From JAAYLC01 sp035654795 (GTDB taxonomy: Bacteria; Bacteroidota; Bacteroidia; Flavobacteriales; Flavobacteriaceae): a DNA stretch of 15,901 bases. The notes below the pieces were generated by a model. It did not search any database and was not told the DNA's origin. It worked only from the letters and a program-made list of their open reading frames with translations. The stretch lies in the NCBI GenBank assembly GCA_035654795.1, contig DASRWC010000043.1, positions 1-15,901 of the forward strand, in the 5' to 3' direction. Positions 1-6,753 of this stretch are shown here, piece after piece. The position numbers and the translations under genes are program-made. Numbering within the stretch: the first letter of the stretch is position 1; each line of letters begins with the position of its first letter.

Positions 1-1227
1 AACCGTGTTGTAGCCCAAGATGTGGTTGTAGCCGCAGGTAAGGATATGGAGCTTACAAGCATTGTAGCCTCTCTTATCATGAGTGCAGGAGTGAGTGTTC
101 AGAATGCGGATATCATCGTTTATGAGAACAACGGAGGAATGCCCGGAGCTGTAGTTACTACGCTCACTGATGTGGTACCTGTCTCTTCAGTTTCTACCGG
201 AACCCTTTCTACCTTCACCGTTTATGATGTAACATTTGACGCCAACGTCACACTTAGCGGAGATGCGTCCAACGATACAACATATTGGGTCGGACTTTCT
301 GTGCTTACAAATGATGCCAGTAACTTGTTCTGGGAATTTTCAACTGCCGCTCTTGTAGGTCTGCCTCAGGCTTTTTATGATGGCAATACCTGGGCTTCTC
401 AAGCAGGACGCGAAGGAGTTTATACTTTCAATGCAGAGTGTACAGATCATGAAGGAACAACCGGACCTGATTGTTCTTTTGGAGACATCACTACAACATC
501 CTTTGATAATGCCTATAACATCGAAGGTAGCAATGCCTTCCATACTGCCGCAGGATTTGAGGTGGCTGAAAATACCACATTTACTATGGATACCATCACT
601 GTGGATGTGAACCAACAAGAAGTGCCAAATACAGCAACATTAGTAATCCGTGAAGATGTTAACGGTACTCCGGGAGGTGCTATCGAAACCATTATCATGG
701 CTCCGAGCAGTTCCAACATTTATGGCAGTGCATTTGGAGATCCGGTCTATCATTTGACTTTTGACCTCGCAACTCCGGTTGTTCTTCCGCAAGGAAATTA
801 CTGGTTAGATGCCAAAATGTCTACTCCATCAGGACAAACAGTATGGTGGCTGGCATCCTCAGAGGGATCCAACCCTATCATTCCTCAAAGAAGTACAGAT
901 GGTGGAGTAACTTGGGAACCTGATACGAACGGATTATATTTAATCTTTAGTGTATCCGGAAGCTGTGATGCAGTAGTTGGCATTGATGATAATGCTTACA
1001 ACGGATTCACATTCTATCCAAATCCGGTTGACAATGTTCTATACTTGAAAGCAGATGCCGGTATCGAATCTGTTTCAGGATTCAACATCCTTGGACAACA
1101 AGTAATTAATAACAGACATTTTAACTCAGGACAAGTTGATGTATCCCATCTTCCGGCAGGAGCTTATCTTTTCCAAGTGAAATTCACTAATGGAAATCAA
1201 GAAACCTTCCGAGTCTTGAAGAAATGA
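1..1227 (+). CDS. T9SS-sorted secreted protein with duplicated beta-rich modules (5' end missing)
   Basis: The reading frame is open from the first base, so the gene begins before the window and the GTG at 22 is not a real start. The visible part has two related beta-rich modules, at about bases 60-350 and 570-960. Both share a pattern of short hydrophobic strands, a NGGMPG or NGTPGG turn, a central LTFD/VTFD strand, a TYW or NYW strand, and a late FWEFS or VWWLAS strand. After the linker VGIDDN comes a T9SS type A sorting domain (about bases 1003-1224) with FYPNPVDNVLYLKA, NILGQQV, LPAGAYLFQVKF and a Lys-Lys end. Such domains direct export through the outer membrane and are usually cleaved when the protein is attached to the surface. 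I see no catalytic motif. An adhesin or part of a larger enzyme are both possible, and the substrate is unknown. Confidence 0.85.
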   Translation, partial: NRVVAQDVVVAAGKDMELTSIVASLIMSAGVSVQNADIIVYENNGGMPGAVVTTLTDVVPVSSVSTGTLSTFTVYDVTFDANVTLSGDASNDTTYWVGLSVLTNDASNLFWEFSTAALVGLPQAFYDGNTWASQAGREGVYTFNAECTDHEGTTGPDCSFGDITTTSFDNAYNIEGSNAFHTAAGFEVAENTTFTMDTITVDVNQQEVPNTATLVIREDVNGTPGGAIETIIMAPSSSNIYGSAFGDPVYHLTFDLATPVVLPQGNYWLDAKMSTPSGQTVWWLASSEGSNPIIPQRSTDGGVTWEPDTNGLYLIFSVSGSCDAVVGIDDNAYNGFTFYPNPVDNVLYLKADAGIESVSGFNILGQQVINNRHFNSGQVDVSHLPAGAYLFQVKFTNGNQETFRVLKK

Positions 1228-1253
1228 TGTAAATTAAAAATCCTTAAAACAGT

Positions 1254-1289
1254 AAAGGCTGCTTCAAATTCTGAGGCAGCTTTTGCGTT
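1254..1289 (+). terminator. Rho-independent terminator
   Basis: GCTGCTTC (1258-1265) pairs with GAGGCAGC (1273-1280) around a 7-base loop, with one G-U pair. The flanking AAA and TTTT extend the stem. T-rich sequence follows. It lies 26 bases after the stop of the first gene and ends that unit. Confidence 0.85.
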
Positions 1290-1389
1290 TTTATACATCC
1301 GGGGTGCTAATTCCGGCTACTCCATAAAATTTATGAGGATAGCGCACTTCGTAATACCAAATATAAAAAGTGACCTAGTTCTCTCTATA

Positions 1390-1499
1390 TTAGAATCAAA
1401 AACAAAAACATAGCCACTCCCATAAAAGAAATTAAGTCTTGATTATTAATAGGGTACAATCAAAAATACCGATATATTTCGTTTTTGTTTCAATTCTAA
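1390..1499. repeat. Imperfect inverted repeat in the 1228-1589 gap
   Basis: The left arm (1390-1409) starts TTAGAAT and ends AACAAAAAC. The right arm (1481-1499) starts GTTTTTGTTT and ends ATTCTAA. The arms complement each other along about 19-20 bases with a few mismatches and one gap, enclosing about 71 AT-rich bases. No coding potential is visible inside. It could be a decayed small mobile element, a regulatory fold, or chance pairing of AT-rich sequence. Apart from this, the terminator and the promoter, I see nothing else in the 362-base gap. Confidence 0.35.
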
Positions 1500-1525
1500 T
1501 TCCTACTCAAAAATGATCTCATTAT

Positions 1526-1557
1526 TTTGGATATAATCCTAGGATTTTTTAATTTTG
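1526..1557 (+). promoter_or_regulatory. Bacteroidota-type promoter of the 1590 gene
   Basis: The -7 element TAATTTTG (1550-1557) fits TAnnTTTG exactly. A TTTG at 1526-1529 lies 20 bases upstream as the -33 element. Transcription would start near 1564, leaving a leader of about 25 bases before the ATG. Confidence 0.6.
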
Positions 1558-1589
1558 TACTTTGATTAAGAACTAAAAAATAATCGATT

Positions 1590-2318
1590 ATGAAGAGAAT
1601 TTTACTTTTATGTGCCGTCTTTATGAGCTATTTGGTGTCGGCTCAAGGGCACGAAACTTTTGATAATTTCGAGACTACAGGAAATAGCTATAAGAACGGT
1701 AGTTTCATTGGTCAGAATGGCATCGAATGGACTTATATTCAATGTAGAGGAGATTTGGAATTGAACGGAAGAGCCATTACCCTTGGAAGAAACAGAGCCG
1801 AAGGACAACAATTAACCTCAGCAACTATTCCCGGTGGAATTGGTACTTTGGAATTCGCTTATATGCAAGCATTTAATTCAAATGTTGCACTACAAGTATT
1901 TGTAAATGACAATTTGGTTTATACCGCTACCACAAATGATGAAAAAGAAATTCCGAAAAATACCGGACCAATAGAAATCAATATGGAAGGAGATTTCGTT
2001 TTGAAATTGGTAAACCCTGAAAACGTAGGGCAAGTTACCGTAGATGATATCATTTGGACAGCACACGGTACCGTAGGAATAGAAGATAATCAACAAACAT
2101 CTTTCTCATTCTATCCAAACCCGGTAAACACTACCCTAAATATTAAAGCAAATAAAGAAATTACCAATGTTCAGGCGTTTAATCTTTTAGGACAGCAAGT
2201 TGTTGCGAAAAGACGTGCCAATAAAGTAGATGTTTCTGCACTAACAGCAGGCGCTTATATCTTTAAAGTTACTTTTGAAGACGGAAGTACCAAAACATTT
2301 AAAGTGGTAAAACAATAA
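1590..2318 (+). CDS. Small secreted T9SS-sorted protein with a single beta-sandwich-like module
   Basis: The 242-residue product starts with a Sec signal peptide (MKRILLLCAVFMSYLVSAQG, cleavage near Ala18). One compact module follows (about 20-160). It begins ETFDNFETTGNSYKNGSF, has GQNGIEWTYIQCRGD, GRAITLGRNRAEGQQL, GGIGTLEFAYMQAF and VALQVFVNDNLVY in the middle, and ends VTVDDIIWTA. From memory, modules of this pattern occur in Bacteroidota extracellular proteins, often joined to endonuclease or lamin-tail domains. Here it stands alone. The linker VGIEDN leads into a type A sorting domain (about 170-242; FYPNPVNTTLNIKA, GAYIFKVTF, final VVKQ) closely resembling that of the upstream gene. 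There is no catalytic motif. A ligand-binding or cell-surface accessory role is an inference. The gene is monocistronic, with its own promoter and terminator. Confidence 0.9.
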   Translation: MKRILLLCAVFMSYLVSAQGHETFDNFETTGNSYKNGSFIGQNGIEWTYIQCRGDLELNGRAITLGRNRAEGQQLTSATIPGGIGTLEFAYMQAFNSNVALQVFVNDNLVYTATTNDEKEIPKNTGPIEINMEGDFVLKLVNPENVGQVTVDDIIWTAHGTVGIEDNQQTSFSFYPNPVNTTLNIKANKEITNVQAFNLLGQQVVAKRRANKVDVSALTAGAYIFKVTFEDGSTKTFKVVKQ

Positions 2319-2338
2319 ATAGAAATTACCTTCCCATA

Positions 2339-2375
2339 GAAACCGCCTGTCTTTCGATATGGCGGTTTCTTTTTT
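2339..2375 (+). terminator. Rho-independent terminator
   Basis: GAAACCGCC (2339-2347) and GGCGGTTTC (2361-2369) form a perfect 9-bp stem with a 13-base loop, followed by six more T. It starts 21 bases after the stop of the 1590 gene. Confidence 0.9.
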
Positions 2376-2503
2376 GTAGAAACATCTGCGTTGGAAATAA
2401 AGTCTTGAAAAAAGAGATACATTAGGGAAAGTCCAGTCAGAAAACCAGAAGCAATTCTTTTTAAAATTGTTTGAAACTGCTGATGGACATTTGCAAGGTT
2501 TGA

Positions 2504-2716
2504 TTGAATTCATTCAATAGAAGTATTCTTCTAACACTACTGCTCGAACTTCCGCAGAAATGGAAGATTGCGTATCTCCCCGGAGCATTTATTATTAACC
2601 TGAAAGTATAAAGGCTAGCCATAACCCTCCCGCAAAATAGCAATTCTCATAATCGTTATGGAGTCTTTCAATTTTTAGCATACACTCCCGAGCCTGTTGC
2701 GATAACCTTCTTCTGA
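2504..2716 (+). pseudogene. Remnant of a 2-oxoglutarate/Fe(II) oxygenase gene (isopenicillin N synthase-like family)
   Basis: The 2319-2784 gap has no intact gene. One frame here, interrupted by a single TAA at 2609-2611, reads ILLTLLLE, then WKIAYLPGAFIINLKV, the stop, then NRYGVFQFLAYTPEPVAI and a stop at 2714. This order matches my memory of the C-terminal half of plant-type 2OG-Fe(II) oxygenases: a FLTLLLQ strand, a W-I-x-V-x-x-L-P-G-A-F-V-V-N-x-G-D segment, and near the C terminus R-Y-S-x-P-F-F with PxPD. The HxD region, the GD after the Asn, and a clear HRV motif are missing or broken, so no active enzyme is possible. The 5' part is not recognisable, although bases 2448-2518 in another frame could be older coding sequence. 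No database comparison was possible. Confidence 0.45.
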
Positions 2717-2728
2717 AATAAGGGAAGT

Positions 2729-2754
2729 AAAAAAAGCAGAAGTTAAACTCCTGC
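2729..2754 (-). terminator. Rho-independent terminator of the minus-strand nuclease-family gene
   Basis: Read on the minus strand, GCAGGAG pairs with CTTCTGC around a 5-base loop, with one G-U pair. Seven T follow. It lies about 30 bases beyond the stop of the 2785-3837 gene. Confidence 0.75.
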
Positions 2755-2784
2755 CTCTAATTTCTTAATCCTTTAGGAAAAGTT

Positions 2785-3837
2785 CTATTCCACCTCCTTG
2801 ATCAACAACAAATAAACGGGGAAGTGATCACTATATCCGCCGGTATAACCGTTGGCGTAGCTCCGGAAAGGATATCCTTTGTACTGTCCTCTAGGAGTTT
2901 GTAAATAAGTAGCGTTATAAATCCCTGCTTTGTGAAGGCGGTATGAAGTATAATCATCTTTGCGCGCCAATTCAGTGGATATAATCATTTGATCAAAAAG
3001 ATTCCAGCCATCCCTATAGGCAAGTGTTCCCAAACCTTTTTTGTGCATGCTCTCCATAGGGTTATAGAGTTCTTTCATACTCATATTGTCCCTGGAGCCT
3101 TTGGCCTTTAGAACCTTTTTGATGCTCGTGTTGGTCGGGTCATCATTCAGATCTCCCATGGTCACAATTTTCGCATAAGGATCTTCATTAAATAAAGAAT
3201 CAATAATATGCATATTCAGTTCGGCAGCAGCTTCACGTCCTGGTCTGCTTCGCTTTTCGCCACCATATCGCGAAGGCCAGTGATTCACGATGAAGCTCAT
3301 CTTCTCTCCATCAAGCATGCCGCTTACCAATAACGGGTCGCGGGTGTAAATTCGCTTGGTAGCATCAGCCGGATCAAAAATTAAAAGTTCATAAGAATGA
3401 TCTCCGGTAGGTTGAAAAACTCCTTTTCGGTATAGGAGAGCAACGTCAATCCCTCGTTTATCCGGACTGTTGTAATGAACAATTCCGTAGTTGTAGGGGC
3501 GGAGCGCAGGTTGATTGATCAAATCTTCCAAAACTCGTCGATTTTCAACTTCACACAAACCAATCACCGCAGGTGGGGCGCCGGCAACATCTGTTCCTAT
3601 CTCGGAAATAACACGCGCCAGCTTTGAAAGTTTATCTTCATAATGCTCTTTGGTCCAATTGTTCTTTCCTTCAGGAGTCCACTCCTCATCATAGATCTCA
3701 GGATCACGCTCATAATCAAAAAGGTTCTCAACGTTGTAAAACGCAATCGTATTTACCTTATACTTTTTCTCCTGTGCAAACCCGGCGGAAGTGAAAACAA
3801 CCAATAGGAGCAATAGGATCTCTCTGCAAAATTTCAT
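2785..3837 (-). CDS. Secreted endonuclease/exonuclease/phosphatase (EEP) family protein
   Basis: The 350-residue protein has the complete metal-dependent EEP (DNase I-like) motif set: FYNVENLF (33-40), GLCEVEN with the metal-binding Glu (93-99), GIDVALLYR (129-137), NHWPSR with the catalytic His (185-190), GDLNDD (228-233) and the terminal SDHFPV (336-341). The family hydrolyses phosphodiester or phosphomonoester bonds, and the substrate here (DNA, RNA or another phosphoester) cannot be read from the sequence. I chose the ATG at 3837 because it begins a proper Sec signal peptide (MKFCREILLLLLVVFTSAGFAQ). The frame extends upstream to 3885 but would put 16 unrelated residues before the signal. 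No T9SS domain or lipobox is seen, so the enzyme is probably periplasmic or released. It is divergent from the receptor/lipoprotein operon at 3965, which suggests a shared role in breaking down and importing a phosphorus-containing substrate. Confidence 0.92.
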   Translation of the reverse strand: MKFCREILLLLLVVFTSAGFAQEKKYKVNTIAFYNVENLFDYERDPEIYDEEWTPEGKNNWTKEHYEDKLSKLARVISEIGTDVAGAPPAVIGLCEVENRRVLEDLINQPALRPYNYGIVHYNSPDKRGIDVALLYRKGVFQPTGDHSYELLIFDPADATKRIYTRDPLLVSGMLDGEKMSFIVNHWPSRYGGEKRSRPGREAAAELNMHIIDSLFNEDPYAKIVTMGDLNDDPTNTSIKKVLKAKGSRDNMSMKELYNPMESMHKKGLGTLAYRDGWNLFDQMIISTELARKDDYTSYRLHKAGIYNATYLQTPRGQYKGYPFRSYANGYTGGYSDHFPVYLLLIKEVE

Positions 3838-3882
3838 TGTCAGTCTGATTTCTTTTAAATTTAGGTTAACAAAAACAATGGT

Positions 3883-3890
3883 CAAAAATA
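3883..3890 (-). promoter_or_regulatory. Candidate -7 element for the EEP gene
   Basis: On the minus strand this reads TATTTTTG, an exact TAnnTTTG, 45 bases before the ATG at 3837. No TTG-type -33 element stands at the usual distance, so this is tentative. Confidence 0.35.
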
Positions 3891-3910
3891 CTTATTTCAT
3901 TTTAATACTG

Positions 3911-3918
3911 TAGTTTTG
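3911..3918 (+). promoter_or_regulatory. Candidate -7 element for the receptor operon
   Basis: TAGTTTTG matches TAnnTTTG, 46 bases before the ATG at 3965. No clear -33 element is visible. The opposite-facing candidate at 3883-3890 is only 20 bases away, so the two divergent units may share control. Confidence 0.4.
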
Positions 3919-3964
3919 TCATCGTTTTTAAATCATTCTTTACCTATAAATTATACACATACGA

Positions 3965-6727
3965 ATGAACAAAATCATCTTATCGATTTGCACAGTATTG
4001 CTGCTTAGCTTTTCAGCTATAGCACAAAGTACTGTGGTGAAAGGAAAGGTGCTAGACACTTATTCCAATGAACCCATTCCCGATGTCGAAGTTGACATTC
4101 AAGGAAGTAATTTCCATGCGCAAACGGATGCAGAAGGTACTTTTGAAATCTTTGGTGATGCAATCCCTGAAGGAGAACAAACCTTAATCCTTGTTAAAGC
4201 CGGTTATGTCACCCTCCGCATTCCGGTTATGATTGCTTCCAATCAAACCAATCAATTGGTAGATATTCTGATGGCTGTGGATTTGGCAGAAGCAGAAGCG
4301 CAAATAGGAATTATCAGTCTGTCTGAAGAACAACTGGACGAAGACGAAGGAACTGCCAGTAACGTCTCAGGACTGCTACAAGCTTCAAGAGATGTCTTTT
4401 TAAGTGCAGCTTCCTTTGATTTTAGTTCTACATTTTTCAGACCCAGAGGATATGACAGTGAAAGCGGAAAAGTGCTTATCAACGGACTCGAAATGAATAA
4501 ATTGTATGACGGGAGACCGCAATGGTCAAATTGGGGAGGTCTAAACGACGTTCAGAGAAACCAACTGTTTACAATGGGTATGTCTGCAAGCGAATATACT
4601 TTCGGAGACCTGGCAGGAAGCACAAATATCATTATGCGTGCCTCACAATATAGAAAAGGAGGTAGAATTTCTTACGCAAGTGGAAATAGAAGCTACCGCG
4701 GACGTGTGATGGGATCCTATAACAGCGGTCTGCTTGCCAATGGATGGGCGTATTCGGTCTTGCTGGCAAGACGATATGCAAATGAAGGGTATAACGAAGG
4801 AACACTCTATGATGCCAACTCGTTCTTTGCATCAGTAGAAAAGAAAATTAATGACAACCATAGTCTGAATTTTACGGCATTCTATACACCAAACCGAAGA
4901 GGAAAATCCTCAGCCAATACACAAGAAGTGTATGATTTGAAAGGCAGTAAATACAATTCTTACTGGGGCTACCAAGAAGGAGAAATGAGAAACTCCCGCA
5001 TTAAAGAGGTGGAAGAACCGGTATTTATGCTTAATCACTATTGGACAATCTCTCCACGCACAGAGCTGAACACAAACGTGGGCTACCAAATAGGGCACAC
5101 CGGAAACACCCGCTTGGGTTATGACAATGCACCAAACCCGGACCCGGCATATTATCAAAATCTACCCAGCTTCTTCTTGGCAAACAGCGACGGTCCTAAC
5201 TACGAAGGAGCTTACCGTGCTTATGAAAAATTCATTAATGACGGACAGATTGACTGGTACAACCTTTATGAAACAAATATCCTTTACGGAGGAACATCAA
5301 GATACTACCTCTACGAAGATAGAAATGACGATAAACAACTCTCTGCAAACACAATCTTGAATAGCCAGCTTACGGACAACATTCAATTGACTGCAGCAGT
5401 TAATTACAGAAACCTGAACTCTCACAACTATGCAAAAATGCTAGATCTCTTGGGAGGAAACGGATACCTGGACGTAGATACTTTTAATCAAGGAGATGAA
5501 TCTCAAAGTGACCTGAATAATCCAAATAAAGTCATTGGCAAAGGTGATGCCTTTAAATACAGCTACGAAATGAATGCTAGCCAGGTAGATGCTTTTGCAC
5601 AAGGACAATTTTCTTACTCAACAGTTGACTTCTATGTAGCAGGAAAATACGGTCAAACTTCCTATCAGCGAAACGGACTTTATAGAAACGGTTCATATCC
5701 TGACGAAAATGATTCTTTCGGGAAAAGTGAAAAACTAAACTTCTCTACTTATGGAGCTAAAGGAGGATTCACTTATAAAATTAATGGTAAAAACGCCATT
5801 ACCGCAAACGGTAGCTACTTTACAACACCGCCTACCATGCGAAACTCATTCTCAAACTCAAGACAAAATAACAGAACAGTTATCGGTCTGACAGAGGAAA
5901 CAAACGTGAATGTGGATGCAAGTTATATCTACAGAACACCGTTCATTAAAGCACGACTAACAGGATACTACTCACTCCTACAAGACGGATCTGAAATTTC
6001 TTTCTTCTATGCAGACGGTATTTCAATCCAAGGAAGAACCGCCACCACCGCATTTATTCAAGAGGTTTTGACTGATATCGACAAAAGAAATGTGGGAATG
6101 GAGTTAGGAATCGAAGCACAGGTTACCCCTACAATTAAATTAAAAGGGGCCGCTGCATATGGACAATCTACCTATGCAAATAATCCTGAATTGTATATCA
6201 CTTCAGACGATTTCGTAGATCCGCAATTCTTCGGAAAATCTTTCTTGAAAGATTATCACGTCGCAGGTGGTCCTGAGCAAGCATATCAATTAGGATTTGA
6301 ATACCGCGATCCGGCATTCTGGTGGTTCGGAGTTACGGCAAATTACTTCTCTCACGGATATATCAACATCTCGCCCTTGGCTAGAACAAAAAACTTCTAC
6401 ACAGACACTGACGGAATGCCCTTTGCCGATTACGACGCAGAAAAAGCCAGACAGTTGCTAAAGCAAGAACGTTTTGATGACTATATGCTCGTGAACGTGG
6501 TGGGAGGAAAGTCTTGGAGATTAAACCGCCAGTACTTCCTAGGGTTCTTTGCTAGCATCAATAACGCGTTTGATAAACAATTCAAAACCGGTGGATTTGA
6601 GCAAGGAAGAAACGCCAACTATAAAACTTTATCTAAAGATACCGCAAACGATACACGGGTCTTTGGACCAAAATACTGGTACGGATACGGTGCCAACTAT
6701 TACATAAACGTTTACCTTAGATTTTAA
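3965..6727 (+). CDS. TonB-dependent outer-membrane receptor with N-terminal carboxypeptidase-regulatory-like domain
   Basis: The 920-residue protein starts with a signal peptide (MNKIILSICTVLLLSFSAIAQ). A carboxypeptidase-regulatory-like beta-sandwich follows (about 22-105; VKGKVLDTYSNEPIPDVEV, DAEGTFEIF), then a plug domain (about 130-230; RPRGYDSESGKVLINGLEMN) and a long barrel rich in alternating aromatic strands. It ends NYYINVYLRF, and a terminal Phe is typical for barrel assembly. Such receptors import large or scarce substrates across the outer membrane using TonB-ExbBD energy. The domain order resembles SusC-like receptors, but the next gene is not a SusD homologue. The stop is 26 bases before the lipoprotein gene, with no terminator between, so the two are an operon. 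The substrate is not readable. The divergent EEP enzyme suggests nucleic acid or organic phosphate as an inference. Confidence 0.93.
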   Translation: MNKIILSICTVLLLSFSAIAQSTVVKGKVLDTYSNEPIPDVEVDIQGSNFHAQTDAEGTFEIFGDAIPEGEQTLILVKAGYVTLRIPVMIASNQTNQLVDILMAVDLAEAEAQIGIISLSEEQLDEDEGTASNVSGLLQASRDVFLSAASFDFSSTFFRPRGYDSESGKVLINGLEMNKLYDGRPQWSNWGGLNDVQRNQLFTMGMSASEYTFGDLAGSTNIIMRASQYRKGGRISYASGNRSYRGRVMGSYNSGLLANGWAYSVLLARRYANEGYNEGTLYDANSFFASVEKKINDNHSLNFTAFYTPNRRGKSSANTQEVYDLKGSKYNSYWGYQEGEMRNSRIKEVEEPVFMLNHYWTISPRTELNTNVGYQIGHTGNTRLGYDNAPNPDPAYYQNLPSFFLANSDGPNYEGAYRAYEKFINDGQIDWYNLYETNILYGGTSRYYLYEDRNDDKQLSANTILNSQLTDNIQLTAAVNYRNLNSHNYAKMLDLLGGNGYLDVDTFNQGDESQSDLNNPNKVIGKGDAFKYSYEMNASQVDAFAQGQFSYSTVDFYVAGKYGQTSYQRNGLYRNGSYPDENDSFGKSEKLNFSTYGAKGGFTYKINGKNAITANGSYFTTPPTMRNSFSNSRQNNRTVIGLTEETNVNVDASYIYRTPFIKARLTGYYSLLQDGSEISFFYADGISIQGRTATTAFIQEVLTDIDKRNVGMELGIEAQVTPTIKLKGAAAYGQSTYANNPELYITSDDFVDPQFFGKSFLKDYHVAGGPEQAYQLGFEYRDPAFWWFGVTANYFSHGYINISPLARTKNFYTDTDGMPFADYDAEKARQLLKQERFDDYMLVNVVGGKSWRLNRQYFLGFFASINNAFDKQFKTGGFEQGRNANYKTLSKDTANDTRVFGPKYWYGYGANYYINVYLRF

Positions 6728-6753
6728 TTAGAAATAGAATTAATTTTATACAA

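Noticed and set aside
3838..3885. Upstream extension of the EEP gene by 16 residues
   Set aside because: It would put charged unrelated residues before a complete signal peptide and would run into the candidate -7 element at 3883-3890.
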